NCBI RefSeq assembly: GCF_000524195.1
Contig: NW_020170445.1
Location: 337,700 to 369,544 of the forward strand
DNA from: Echinococcus granulosus
Taxonomy: Eukaryota > Platyhelminthes > Cestoda > Cyclophyllidea > Taeniidae
Direction of reading: 5' to 3'
Length of the DNA stretch: 31,845 nt
The first letter of the stretch is position 1. Each line of letters starts with the position of its first letter. A model generated the notes under the pieces. The model was not told where the DNA came from and did no database searches. It saw only the letters and a list, made by a program, of their open reading frames with translations. Positions 1 to 12,086 of the stretch are shown piece by piece. The translations under genes and the position numbers were made by a program.

Positions 1-3000
1 CTCACGCACACACATACACGAAACATAGTCTTATGGAAATGAAGTAATTCATGTCTCGGAAGTCAATGGGGAGCATTCGGCAGTAGAGCAGTGAGTGCAT
101 CGTTTGAGAATAGCCAATATTATCTTTGTTCTTTCGCTCCACGAGCACTGCCTCAAAGTACAAAGGCTATCACGGGTCAAGAGTCAGTTAATCGGTTAGC
201 AAACAACCAAAATACATGCAGCATTTCCATGAAGTAAGCAAAGGAAGTGAAGAACGAAGCAGTGATTTATCAGGTTTACTACCATCATCTTGGACATGCC
301 ATGCGAGGCGCTCTTGCCTAGCACCTGTCATCACCATTCCGGTTAATTTATTTGTAAACCAACAGTGGCATCGATAACGTTACCTTAAGCATTACCTACA
401 ATACGTAGACCCTCATTACCAAAAACACCAGATCCTGCTGAATATGGTTCATTGATATTTTCGTGATTCATCACTAAAGTATCGGATCTAGTGTGTTGAA
501 AACACATTCTGCCCCCGCACCTCCTCCAAAAACCAGATAAAAAGTGCCACGAGAAGAATCTGTTGCACCTTCGAAACTGAATTTAAGTTTGCAAAGCAAG
601 CGGAGTAGAATCTCACACCAAATCCAGCCGGCATGTTGTGTGAAAGGACCCAAAATAGGAGGAAGAGTAGGAGAGCACCGTATCAATGATAGACTGACGT
701 ATATCACATGGGCCTTGTAATATGTGCACATAAACAGTCACAGGCACCTTGCAGATCTCCTCACCTGACAAATACGCCCTCAAAATGAGATACCACAAGG
801 ACAATACTAACCTTTTTGGTCACCTGATACAACCAGGACACAAACACACCTCCTTTAGCAAACAACCCAGGTGAAATAAATGATCTCTATTTTTCTGACA
901 CTGCATCTACAAAACCACAGCGTTCAGGCTACCGCACTCTATAAAGGGACTAAAACATAAAATAAGTCAATGACAATTAGTACCACCTCGTTCTAAATAT
1001 TCCACTAACTTTACGATGCTGGGAAAGCATGGAGGTACTCAGTAAAGAGGCTCGGAAATATCCTGAAGCCGCCAATAGAATCACTGGATAGAACCAATTA
1101 AGAAATAGGAAATTAAGTGATTTTCAACACGCAACTCATAAGAATGGAATATTCATGATTACAAATAGTCTCAAGCACCTTTTCCACCACATGATCATTG
1201 GTTTATTTAATCGCCAAGACGGGAGTAGAGACAACTAAATGGGTTTGGCAAATGGAACAACAAGGGCAGAATGTGATTAGACCAAAGAGTTTAACTATGG
1301 CCAACTAATCCAGTCATTAGCATGGTTCGGTGACATTCACTTCGAAAACCAAAATACTTCAGAAACGATTATAGGAGGAAAAAAGGAAATAATTAAAGTT
1401 TAGAATATCCACCACCCTCTTATTTAACTGAAAAACGCAAAAGATGCAGCATACGAGCATTATGACATCGATTAAATTTAGATGGTGTTATACCAAGACC
1501 TCAAGTACACAGCGAAGACAAAATAGAACCGTAATTAGAAACCCATCACCACCATACAACAAGAGAGACCGAAATAACTTCGACCTTTAAAGATAATCCA
1601 CAACCACCCTAGTTCATCTCGCGATACAAATCCATCTATTCCTTACCTTGCATCACTTCACCTTGCCTCTTTCACCCTTCCACGACGTCCAAACCCACTT
1701 CCAGAAAGACAATCATCACCACCACTGACAAATGATAACATGTATAACTCGACCACAATTTGCATCAACAAAAAAAGATTCACCACGTTTACGCAACTCA
1801 TTAAGTGTTCAACCCATTGAGACTTTCATATCTCCTGACAACTGACAGGACAATTACGCTCCGTTAGGCAATTTCTATCTTCACGCCCTCTTCTCACTCA
1901 TCGTTCAGTCGCACTGTTTAGTCCTAACTCCTGCCCACACCAGAACACATCAACTCAAACCTATCTAAAACACGCTAAATTGCCCTTCCTGACTAGTCAA
2001 CGCTACGCTCCCAACGTCAACGTCATTTCATTGTCCACCACTCCCATAATTATGAACACCACATCGCACTACACTACACTGCGCTACACAGACCACTTTC
2101 ATCTCTAACTGGCACCAAGCGACATCAAGGTGACAGTGGCGCTACAATCATCTTTCAAATAAGTGACACACTAATGTGGAAACGTCCAAATCATCCACCT
2201 TGTGCAATGCGCACCCCCAAACGCCTCCAATACGGCTCCCTGTCCCCGACGTCAACATCAATCCATCTCTGTCAAACACTGAAACAACGTCACAAACGCG
2301 GCTGAAGTCGCCACATTGCTGAAATATGCTCCGCTTCATTGACCACACCATGTGATTCCTGCAACCTTCACTTGCACACCTATCCCGCAGATACAACAGC
2401 TAAATAATCTAGTAGTAACGCATTCTTCAATCTCATCTCCGATGTCTTTCTAAGTCCAGTCTATGCTTGCAAAATAAACTATCGCCCTTCACCAGCATAA
2501 CATTGGACAGTGCTCCACGCAGAAGTGCTTTGTACCACCGCCATCGTGAAGTAATAAGGATTTGCGATTTTATCGCAAGTGCGTGCGGAGATGAGAGAAG
2601 AGAGATCAACAATTACTTCTCGTCATTACCACCACCGAATTTTCAAGGATCACTGGATCATTGTGCCAAAAGCCGACGGGATGCCAATGTGTTCCGTAAT
2701 GAAATGACTTAGTAGAATCAAGAAAATGGCATCCAAGGAAGTTTGCCATCATCCAGTCCGCGGTCTAATACAAAAGCTGATATATGGCATCTTAGACAAC
2801 AAATGTTAATATTGGGCAAAGACAGTATACGACGAAAATGACCTATGATAACTAAATTGGGGACCTTTTCATAACTAGTTTCGTAATCAAACTTAAACCA
2901 AACAATTGATGGTTAGATCGACTGTTGCAACCTAGCTCCGAACATCTCTGGAGCAACAAAGTTCCCCGTTGAAACGGCCAATAATTTTGAGATGACATTT

Positions 3001-4141
3001 TTGCACAATTAAGCACGGGACGACCAAAAAGGGAAGAATAAAGGTTTTTTAGCGTCGAGCAACTGCAAAACCCCCATAGCAAAAGTAATCCTAACCCGAA
3101 TTGCGTTGAGTTTCAAAGACATTCCAGGATTGCAGGAGTAAAGTTAAATGGTGTGTTTTTCTCAATCAGTCCCACGGACAGTTCCAAACTGAAACCTCAG
3201 AACCGCATACCCAAATCCCATTGGCATAAGCAAATTCGAGGTTGTCACCGGACTGAAAAGTGGCTGGCGCAAGCGCCAATGGACGTCATCTCCCGCTACA
3301 TCAGATAAGTAAGGCAAAAGGTAAAGAGGACTGAATCACACAGCTTTTGGCTAGATCAAACATAGTTGGTAGCAGGTGACCACACTAGCAAGCACATCAC
3401 AAGTTCACTCGGCAGAGAAAAATAAGAGGTAAGGACTTTTACAATTACCGAGCTTGGAACAAAATATTATAAAATGGGTATTAGGGATGCCCGCAGTTAT
3501 AGTTTATTTTTGATTAATGAAGTATTCAACGAAAAGCACTGAGAATCGTGAAATAAGGAATTTCGCACAGTTCACTAGCGGCCCAATTAAAAACGCATAA
3601 ATAATGGTAAAGACAGCCAACACAATCGCGCTACAAACATCGCTAGACGCAAAGCGACCAACTTCTCCATTACAAGGATCTGCGAATGTAACCACAATCA
3701 CCTCGACTTCTGCAGATATTTTGAGGCCACAGAAGCATACCTTAGAGAAAAAAGACCACAGAAGAGTGTGTTAGGCAGTTTCAAATCGACAACCAAACTA
3801 ACCGAGGATGATATTTGAATTGGTTATAGCTTTAATAAATGTCGAGACTGAGCATAGTTGTCAACGCATTACAAAGTCAGCCAGAAATGAGATTGACAGT
3901 AGAAAAGGCGATCAATCTTCCATCAATTTACGTCCAAAGGACTTATTCTACGAAGACTATTCCAGATTCTCTTGCAAGTGTCAGATTTCCACAGGTAAAC
4001 CAACTATTTGCCTGTCCATCAATAGCTATTACCCGACTTAGAAGTGTGTGGCTGGACCAATATAACATGACTACATCAAAACAGACCTCCAAATCACAGA
4101 CAGATAAGCAGATTTCTGGTTATAGGAAAGGGCGAACATAC
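1..4141 (-). other. Probable intronic DNA of BTAF1, no exon found
   Basis: This stretch lies downstream, in the minus-strand sense, of the only secure BTAF1 exon, so it is probably intron. I looked on the minus strand for the next conserved BTAF1 block (the W-D/E-T-R helix that follows the first HEAT unit) and did not find it. Open frames here are short and have no recognisable domain. Local oddities are a CA-rich start (1-20), a short CACTA-type run at about 2067-2089, and a minus-strand frame at about 3166-3280 that reads smoothly for 37 codons but matches nothing I know. Unseen exons cannot be excluded. Confidence 0.45.
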
Positions 4142-4269
4142 ACACCCGTGCCAGAATAGCATCCACATCCTCGGGCGCCTTTTGTGCGAGTTCACCCAGT
4201 TGGCGAGCGGCAGTGGCACGCAGCGTCTCGTTTGGACAGCTCTCGAGGAGAACAAAAAGGCGGTCCAAA
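4142..4269 (-). CDS. BTAF1: BTAF1 / Mot1 N-terminal exon (partial gene)
   Basis: Read on the minus strand, this exon encodes LDRLFVLLESCPNE, then an Ala/Arg-rich stretch with RQLGELAQKAPEDVDAILARV. It closely resembles the first HEAT-type helices of BTAF1/TAF172/Mot1, which begin with the same LDR..LL pattern followed by A..QLGE and a P-E/H-D/E-(I/L) helix. The family is a nuclear Snf2-type ATPase that strips TBP from promoter DNA, using N-terminal HEAT repeats to grip TBP. The acceptor AG is at 4271-4270 after a pyrimidine-rich run. The best donor is the GTATGT at 4141 (crossing to 4136), leaving phase 1. A less good donor sits 3 bases earlier in the message. In-frame sequence extends upstream to 4301, but without an ATG, so the initiator should lie on another exon. 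The ATPase domain is outside the window. The identity is fairly sure; the exon edges are less so. Confidence 0.8.
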
Positions 4270-6361
4270 CTAAAACGGAATCGAGAACAAGCTCCTAACA
4301 AATCACAATCTAGAAAAATGGTAACAAAGTTGCCAATGGATAGGAATGGTGGGAAGACAAACGTAACGAATGATTTAGTAGAGTGAATAAGATCTATCAG
4401 AAGGTAATTAAGAAAAAACGAGATTCAATAGACCTATAAAAGAACAACATGACTAGAAGATTGAATACGGATACATTAACAAATGAAAACCGAAAACGTC
4501 ACAAGGCACAGAGTCACGCCCTTCAAGGACTACGCCATCCCAGCGAAAAAAAGGGAAACCGGTGTCAAGACCCCAAAATGCTCTGACCACTACCAACGAG
4601 GAAGAGGCAGTTCCGTAAGAAATCAAACCTAGTACACTCAATACGCTAAGGCAACTCGCCCAGCGTTCCACTAACAAGAAACGATAAACAACCCACCTGG
4701 TTTAAGAAGATCCGCTTAGACCTTCTCTTTTGATCGGGCGTAAGAGTATACCGGAACCGCATTTAAACCATAATCTTAGGGACCGACGAGCATTCTATTA
4801 CCAAATACTAGAAGGCTGCGGAACACAAACATTTAGTTAACCACCTTGTCCACAAACCCTATGCATTTAATCTAGTAGACCCATCGCTTAACCGCCGGGC
4901 TGCAACAAAATATCGCATCGAATCTACGAAGTAAACACGAACAAAAGTAATTCAACATATTGAGGTGTTTAAGTTGTAATTTACCGGCTCGCCATCTAAT
5001 CTAGCCAGAAAAGTCACCGGCTTCCCCAGATCCCCAACGAAACACTTGTGCGAAGACAGCATACGCAACCAAACTCCGAACATATTTATACTGAGAGCCA
5101 TTTCTAATTACAACGGGTTAAAAAGGGTTCTCCAGGTCTCTCATTGGTCTGATTCTGGTTCATCACAGCATGGCTACGCTTACGACCTACAATTTGAAAC
5201 GAATAAATGCAAGATAAAAATGTTTGTAAGTGCAAAAACTACAATGCCGCCCAATTGTTTTTAGTGCAAGAAAAATGTTCAAACATCATCTTACAGGAAA
5301 TAAGGCACTGCACAGCGTAGGCATGGACTACGACAATAAAAGTTGATGACATTTGCGGCGATAAACTGAGTCCAAGCTTTTTTTATGCAAAAAAAATTCA
5401 TTGTAAAAAATAGAATGGTTTAGGCACATTAGCTGCACTGCATAGATTATGGCTGAGACGGAAAATAGAAAAAAAAACCAAAAAATTATCATTTGATTGA
5501 TTGCGGAGAAAAAAAATTGAAGCCCTGTTTAATGTTTTTGCTTAAAAGAAGTCACCGCTACTTATGTTACTTCATTTTTATCGTAAATACATATCCACAT
5601 ATTACAAAACATGTTTCTTAAAAGGATACCGTTAGTTAGAAGCAATAATTCTAATTTTTTTAAAACATTGCAAGCACTCTTTCTTTATCAGAAATGAATT
5701 TATTAATCAAGACAATCAGGACTAGCTTGCATGTTGAAACACTTCCATCGCTTTAGTGCTACGAGAACACCGGACCGTGCACTCTACCTTTAAAAAAGAC
5801 ACTTGCAACTTTAGAAAAGCTAAGAACTAATTTATTTATTATAGCGTCCTGGGACTCCCTAAAGGTGAAAGAAGACAAAATACTTGGGCAAAATATATAT
5901 TCAGCACAGAGAAGGTGTCTGGGCTATCGGCATGGCCCAAAAGGCCAGCCCTCCCAGCGAGGTTCAAGGGGCCTGATTCAAAGTACAAAAGTGGTGCTTT
6001 ACCATTGCCGAGGAATAAACCACTATCGTATTACATTATCTATTTTTAAAAACGCATTTGGTTGTACCATGAAGCAGACTACAGCGATGCCTATGTGTCT
6101 TCAAGAAGGCGACGGAAATTTCGGACATATCTCTCCGTTTCGGTTTTAGGTTCAACGTAATTCTGCTCTTTTGTGTGAAAATCTTTGCTACTAATACTTT
6201 TTTATTGGAATAGGTGATTGGGTGGTTTTCTGAAATAACCTATTATCCGTTTTAATGACGCCGCCCGTTTGCCTAATACCTTTTTTCGCAAAATTATATG
6301 GCGATTTTTAAACTAAAACTGGTGCTTTTAAGTTAAAAGCTCTGAGCTACATCATGTTTAC
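4270..6361 (-). other. Putative first intron of BTAF1
   Basis: This is non-coding by inspection and is AT-rich with A-runs near 5380-5515. It would be intron 1 of BTAF1 if the 8-nt starting exon at 6362-6369 is right. It contains repeat copy 1 (5852-6040), listed separately. Short open frames on either strand show no domain. If the proposed first exon is wrong, part of this stretch is intergenic instead. Confidence 0.4.
5852..6040 (+). repeat. Dispersed repeat, copy 1
   Basis: About 190 bp that align with 27716-27893 in the same orientation. Shared blocks include ACTCCCT at the left edge, AGAGAAGGTGTCTGGGCTAT in the middle, AGTACAAAAGTGG, and AAACCAC.ATCGTAT at the right edge. By eye about four-fifths of positions agree, with essentially no gaps over the central 155 bp. 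The reverse complement is open through the element in both copies, but the differences fall at all three codon positions, so I do not treat it as a gene. No target-site duplication or terminal inverted repeat was recognised. The family is unknown to me. Confidence 0.75.
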
Positions 6362-6369
6362 CTTATCAT
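6362..6369 (-). CDS. BTAF1: Possible BTAF1 initiator micro-exon
   Basis: Read on the minus strand, ATGATAAG is followed directly by a GTAAAC donor. Splicing it to the acceptor at 4269 keeps frame and gives M-I-S-L-D-R-L-F. The few residues before LDRLF fit the family, in which the protein also starts only a few residues before this motif. The exon is just 8 nt of coding sequence, so the match is weak evidence and another initiator between 4300 and 6600 remains possible. The exon would also contain 5' untranslated sequence above 6369. Confidence 0.3.
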
Positions 6370-6599
6370 TCTTGCATGCTCATAAGTCGTGCCTCTGTAA
6401 TCAATGTAGCTGTGGCAATAATTGAGCATGCTCCTCCTTTGTAACAAAATGACTTTGTTTGCGAAGATTTTTGAAGCCAACTATCTTTCCTTTATTTTGC
6501 TTTTGTTTGTTCGTACCACCTATCTCATTTGATGGTTGCATCTTTCTTAAACGTTGCCGAGAAAACGGGCGCCATTGTTTTCTGACTGCTTCTCGTGAC
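6370..6599. promoter_or_regulatory. Candidate bidirectional promoter, BTAF1 / ALYREF
   Basis: About 230 bp separate the proposed BTAF1 start from the ALYREF ATG. The stretch has a repeated GCATGCTC (6374-6381 and 6426-6433). The second is part of a perfect 10-bp palindrome, GAGCATGCTC (6424-6433). A short inverted pair AACAAA/TTTGTT lies at 6443-6459. Pyrimidine-rich sequence follows at about 6480-6550. There is no clear TATA box. The promoter role is inferred from position; it depends on BTAF1 starting here. Confidence 0.35.
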
Positions 6600-9500
6600 A
6601 TGGATCTCAGTCTTGATGAAATAATCTCTAAGAATCGGGCCTCAAGGCGTGGTCGAGGCTCAAAATCTCAAAATGAGCTCCGGAGGACCAGTGGTGGTCG
6701 TGTTCAAAAGCGAAGACTCAATGATTTCCCTGTAAGCTGCCATTTTACATGTATGATGTGGAATCCTAGAGACGAAGTCTTCCCGATAAGTGGCAGCATG
6801 ATCTTTTCCTTGGTAATGGAGGCGGGGCAACTAAGGGTAATGCTAAAATTCTCATCTCCAACCTCGACTACGGCGTAAACGATGACGACATTCAGGTACG
6901 CATCTAATGTTCATTCTAGCCCACGTTTTAATAGGAACTTTTTCAAGAATTTGGCGTTCTCCGTCGTGCAGCCGTTCACTACGATCGCAGTGGTCGATCC
7001 CTTGGCACTGCTGAAGTTATTTACGCAAGTCGTGCTGATGCGGCAAAAGCGATTGAACGCTACAATGGTTTACCCCTGGATGGTCGTCCTATGAATATCC
7101 AGTTTGTTGGAGCTGCAGGTTAGTCCGCGTGAGGAAATGAAACGCGACGCGTTGATTTTGCTTACTCTGTGGATGGAGCTCGTTTGCACGGCTTTGCCAT
7201 CATCTTGCGAGCTGCCTCGTAAGAAACTCAGGGCCTTCAATGGATGCGGTTCCCCTCTTCAGAGGTTTGATTGCATAATCCACTTTTTACATAATTTATG
7301 CGTTAGACAGTCTACTTTTTGAGTTCATTCTGATCGAGCGTGCCTTTAGTCAGTTTTATTACCCTATCCCATTATTGGCAACCCCAATTTTACTCTCTAC
7401 GCTCTGTTTATAAGAATGTAGATTCGTCGTCTTGTTATTGTCTTTGCTCATTGATAGACTTTTGTGGGTTACTTAGGTATCGGATTTCCGCCTAGTCGAC
7501 TTAGTTGTGGGTTGGAGGTCATCTCGCCTGCACCATCACATCGTTCGTTGTTTGGCCATGTTTTATTTAAAATGACTAGTTCACGGCTAGCATCCTCTGT
7601 AAATCCTTGAATCGTTACAGATTATGCCTTTTCAATTACTTCAAATTATATGCATCTGTGTTTTCAGGTGAAATGAGCGGTTTCATACTTTGTACATTGG
7701 TAGGCATACCACTCATTGTTTATTTTAGGTATGGAGGTGGTTTTTTTCCATCGATTTCCAACTTTGACCATTTGACTTTAATTCTTTGAGATAGCCCTTC
7801 TTCGTTCCGTCTGTTCGGGCTTTGCTTGAGGTCGAAGTTCTGGCGATTTTCGAAATGCTTCACTGTCGATATTTGCCTGCGCCATAAATCAGTGCGTAAT
7901 CATGCAGCATTTCAATTGCTGTACCTCATCAGCTTTAGTTTAATCACGTGTTTGTTCAGGCGCATTAAGCCTTTAATGACTTCATGCTTGTTCGTACCTT
8001 TGCGTGGTCTGCATTCATCTCCATACTGATTTGTCTAATCCACTTTTTGTATGCAAATCACACTGTACTTTGGATGCATTTGAGGATTCTACTCGTTCTT
8101 TCGATTGGAAGCATTCATTAAGTTTGTATCCCTAAGGCTTGATTGTCATGAACGAAGCAAAGGCTTCTTTTGTGTATTCATATTAACTTTAATGCCTTGG
8201 CAGCCTACACGCTCCTTATGGTTGATGGCAATATGTTGCAATCTTTTGTGACTGTTTTCAGTTGCACCATTTATCTAACTGATGTTTCAATAGAAAATCC
8301 CTTTCCCAAGAATTACCTTATAATTTGGTTCAATTCACTTTTGGTGCTGCTGAAATTAATAGCAATAGTGTTCATTTTTATACTGTACTGTAAGCGGTTC
8401 GCGGCTTTTTATGAGTGACATTGGTACGACAAATTTTTGACTTCTCTCATAATATTCAAAAATAGCCCTTTAACGTGTAGTTTGTCATACTTTCCAATTG
8501 CTGGTTTTGGAGTGGTGCGCACCAAAGTAGCTTTGCATTATCAATCACTCCCGGGAGATTTAATGCGCACTTGCCTTATGGATTTTTATTGGGTGGCTAT
8601 TTTCTGTTTCCATTGCCGCAGGAGCTCAATCGGCTAGGTTGATTTTGGGGAAGTCGTAGTCAAAGGTACTTCATCTTGCCCCATGATCGTACTTTCCCCT
8701 CTATTCTAAATTGTTGATGAATGTTAGTTTTGAAGCTACTATTCTGCGCGTGCTATTATCGTAGACTTAGATCTGAACAGATGGGAGCTGATGGCTGCTC
8801 TCGAAGTTTAGTCGTTATTTCAGTTAAAATCAGAAATGTATTAGCAATTTGATGGCTGCGCTCCTTGAGCATTAGGGTTCTCTGATTAAAACACTTCTCG
8901 CTAAAACTTGCAATTTTTTGTTCGTTGGCAATATGGGTCTTAAAAAACCGGTTTAAAGTGCTTACAGGGGCACTACGCTTTTTTGAGCACATAAAAAACT
9001 GGTTCGGTATTCTCTGGTTAGTTGAGTGGTGCTCCTGCCTCCCTATTGAGGCCGTTTCACAATTTTGGCGAAGGTAAGGCTCGCGCTCCAAGATTTCCAA
9101 ATGCACTGCTTTTATGACTCGTGCTCGATGTTCCTCGGTAATTATTTGGATCTTATCCACTTGTATAACCAGTGGATCTCGTCTTTCAATAGCTTTTCTT
9201 CGCCACCCTTAGCAGTGAATGCATCAGGAAATTTAGTACAAGAATTACGAGGTCAATTTTCTGTCATTGATCTTTGTTTAGTGACTGAAGAGGTCACGGT
9301 TACTTCCTCGATTTAGCGGTGTTGTTTAAACTTTACCGGAGGATAAAAAGAAACCCCGGTGGGCAATTTCAAGAATTGTGTTGGGGATGAAACTCATCCG
9401 TACCATAGGCACCATCGATTTTCTTACACAACGGAACTGAAACCAATAATGCCTTAAAGTGTCATTGTACTTTTACGGAAATGCTAATCTTTAGAACAGA

Positions 9501-10183
9501 AGCAGCCTTCACAAACATTTTTACTAATCGATTTGTCCTATTGTGAGTTATTTAGAGTTAATCCTACCTGACCAGTGAGTAATTTATGTGTGGGCTTTCG
9601 CTCTTCCCATAGTTTCGTCACAGCTCATCAGTGTTTCTATTACGGACGTAACTTTACTCCTAAAGTCGTGATAATATTGCCAGCTTGATTGATGAGTAGA
9701 AATGTGATTGCCATACAGTTTGAGAGCCAAAGTTTCAAAAGTTTCAAAGTTCAAAACCTTTCTTTCGATTCTACACAATCAGATGGGCAAGCACAAGCCC
9801 GTAATCGTCTTGGTGACGTATCCCGTGGACGTCAGCAGCGCGGTCGCGGTGGCAGAGGTGGACGTCGGGGCAACCGCAATACTCGGCCTCCGGTAACGAA
9901 GGACCAGCTGGACGCAGAACTAGCAGCCTACACTGCTCAGGTAGGTTAGCGTGATGTGCTTCATTGCTTATTCTCATTCCTTTTACTCCATCTTTAATTA
10001 TGCATTTTTCTGCCACCCTGCTAACACAGGCGACCACGATATCAATACAAAGTAATCAGTGAGGTAACACAAGTGGCGCTTAGCTAGCTTTGCACTTGTG
10101 TCTAACTCAATTTACTGCGCTGTGATTGTAAATTTCGCCCTTTGCGCATTTTTAAGCATCTTTGTCTCTTGTAGAAGGCATGA
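6600..10183 (+). CDS. ALYREF: ALYREF / THO complex subunit 4, mRNA export adaptor
   Basis: REF/Aly proteins bind spliced mRNA in the nucleus, join the TREX complex through UAP56 and hand the RNA to the NXF1 exporter. Exons are 6600-6731, 6770-6895, 6935-7118, 9783-9940 and a short last exon; all join in phase. Residues 3-13 ([11 protein letters not shown]) are the N-terminal UAP56-binding motif. [10 protein letters not shown] (48-57) is the conserved lead-in to the RRM. The RRM spans about 70-145, with RNP2 ILISNL and RNP1 GRSLGTAEV. An Arg/Gly-rich box follows (about 154-183), then the C-terminal UAP56-binding motif [12 protein letters not shown]. Introns 1 and 2 are only 38 and 39 bp, while intron 3 is 2,664 bp. 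The last exon is uncertain. The acceptor at 10174, after a strong pyrimidine tract, adds K-A-stop (202 aa), and the acceptor at 10029 adds 10 residues ending at 10062 (210 aa). The frame is open upstream of the ATG, but that extension is hydrophobic and unlike the family, so I start at MDLSLDE. Confidence 0.93.
7119..9782 (+). other. ALYREF intron 3 (2.66 kb)
   Basis: The donor G|GTTAGT follows 7118 and the acceptor AG is at 9781-9782. The intron joins phase-1 ends of the RRM exon and the Arg/Gly exon. It is T-rich on the plus strand, typical of intron. The longest frame inside is antisense (8756-9160, 134 codons); it has no recognisable domain and is of a length expected by chance in a window this size. 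Confidence 0.8.
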
Positions 10184-10336
10184 GCAAGAAAGCCGAGTGT
10201 ATCGTCTGCATCAGCTCTCGTCCTAACGAAAGGCTTTTAATTGGTGTGATTGAATTTTCCAAGCATCGTCTTGCTCTCCACTTTTGTGTGCCATGCTGTA
10301 AACTTTTTTATCGGTAGTGTGCATTTGTTTTGTATA

Positions 10337-10342
10337 AATAAA
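10337..10342 (+). terminator. Poly(A) signal of ALYREF
   Basis: A canonical AATAAA hexamer is followed by T- and GT-rich sequence (about 10344-10372, including GTGTATGTGGTGTTATG), which fits a cleavage and GU-rich downstream element. It lies about 155 bp after the nearer stop codon and serves either choice of last exon. The transcript should end around 10355-10365. Confidence 0.75.
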
Positions 10343-10372
10343 GTTTTATTCGTGTATGTGGTGTTATGCTGT

Positions 10373-12086
10373 GGAGTCCCAACTGGATATCGAATTACTT
10401 GGATAAGAATTTGAATATTCTGGTAGGTGAAGCTGTTTTTCATTGAATATGTTAAGTTTAATGTTAGGGTAGGGGTTCAGAGTTGTGGTGGCCCTGATTC
10501 TGCTCCCTCTGTTACTAACCCGGAAGGCGTGCCTCGCAGTGGAACTTTGACAGACCTATTCTCCCTGATGTCACTGGCTCAGTGTACGATGCTATGCGAG
10601 GGGAGGTGGACCTGTGTTCCCGTTTTTGGGTCGGCATTGTAGGATCGTGGTGCCGTGCTCGCTTCCACAACCTTCGTGGGGTGTTAGTGGTTCGGCTCTT
10701 GCTAACCTCTTTCGTCGATTTCATGGCGTCCTACTTGTGGTTTGTCAGTAGCCGTTCTACGGGGGATCTTCCTTCTGACCAGAGGCAGAGGAGTTGACGT
10801 AGATTTTGTGAACACCGGTTTCGGTAGGTTGTCGAAGTGTGTTGAGATGTTGGCTATTGAATTACGTACTACCAAAGTACCGTCAAACCAAAGTAAAATT
10901 TCCACTGCCTCCTATGTTGATATCACAAATTCACAGTAGGGTCAGGAAACCGGCAACCGGCTACGCAGCATAATCAAGTGGGAATATTTGACCTGTTCAT
11001 CATTGCAGAGAGTTTGGATGAGTGCAGCTGCCTTCTGTGAATTCTTGCAGGCTCATTTAAATCGCTGCTGCTTCCTCTTCTTCACGCGACATGTTCCGCT
11101 CTTTGGAATTTAACGCTAGCCAGTTCTATTTCCCTCCTCCCTTCAATTAATGGGGAAGTTCAAGGAAGTAGCATTCTCCCCATCAATTATATCCATTTTC
11201 TAAATTTACCAAAAGTTTTTTATCTTTTTTTCCCACCTTACAATCTTTCCCATTTTGCGAGCACAAAGCAGCCTTGTCATGTTGGTATTTAAGGGCAAAA
11301 GAAAGGAGGCTTCAGATTTGCTTCTACGCATGCCATTAGATCTGAGCTGCCATAAATAGCAGTGACATATACGGATGCAGAGATGAAATGTAGGAAAAGA
11401 ACAAATTCCACTTGTAGCTGCAGTGAGTTTTGAAGTGCTTTTAAACACACATCGAGAGGTTGATTGAAAAGTCTTCCTAGCAGCTCAATTGCGATGGGGT
11501 GGCATGCGCTTGCGGCTGAGCTTAAAGGCGACTCCAAATGATTTATGGCGAAGGGGAATGCAGTTAATGTCACTGCCCGATGGACAGAGGTTGCTGTGCC
11601 GGTGAACTTTTAGTGCATAACTAAACCGCGAGGTCAATGAGTGGGGGACACAATGAACTACAACACTTGGGAATCGGTCCAGCCAAGGCAGCCAAGCACT
11701 GATCAGAAAATATCAGGCTGATGGGTTACATTTTGTGCTTCCACCTCCATTTGGCAGTATCTCTTCAAAGCACATGCATCTATCCATTCCGTGGCCATCC
11801 ATCCCGCATCTGTCCATTCATCCATCCACCTCTGCGCGCATGCATACGTGAGCAAAAAGTTGTCTCGCTGTTCCGTGCATTGACCCACAAGAGGAAAATT
11901 ATCATTACTATTATTGTTATTATTACTAATATTATTATTATAAATACTTGTGGGTATCAGGATTAAAGTGTACAATATTCGAGAAATCTCGTCTGATTTT
12001 GTTATGCCTAGCAACATAAACATTGGCGCTGATCGAGAGACAAATAGACAATTCTAAAAATACTTTTTTGTGGTGTTTTGCTAGCC
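10373..12086. other. Spacer after ALYREF
   Basis: No supported gene. A GC-richer patch at about 10470-10800 is open in several frames on both strands, but none has a recognisable domain; it may be a decayed element. The remainder is AT-rich, with the microsatellites at 11777-11945 listed separately. Confidence 0.55.
11777..11945. repeat. Imperfect microsatellites (ATCC-type, then ATT-type)
   Basis: From about 11777 to 11832 the unit ATCC/ATCT recurs with interruptions (TCCATCC, CCATCCATCC). From about 11899 to 11943 an ATT/ATC triplet run follows. Both are interrupted simple repeats with no coding potential. Confidence 0.8.

Noticed and set aside
3166..3280. 37-codon minus-strand frame reading smoothly (FQSGDNLEFAYANGIWV)
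   Set aside because: I considered it as a further BTAF1 exon because it follows a TTTTCAG-like acceptor. It does not resemble any BTAF1 HEAT repeat, and the frame closes without a donor.
6459..6599. Upstream in-frame extension of ALYREF beginning with MRRFLKP
   Set aside because: It is hydrophobic and Cys-rich, unlike any REF/Aly N-terminus, whereas MDLSLDE is the family's conserved start. It is more likely 5' untranslated sequence.
8756..9160. 134-codon minus-strand open frame in ALYREF intron 3
   Set aside because: It has no recognisable domain. In 32 kb of about 40% GC DNA read in six frames, one or two frames of this length are expected by chance, and the compositional bias mirrors T-rich intron.
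10427..10797. GC-richer patch open in several frames, considered as a gene
   Set aside because: The frames overlap on both strands without a domain, and the region lies just after the ALYREF poly(A) site. There are no splice sites joining it to a neighbour.
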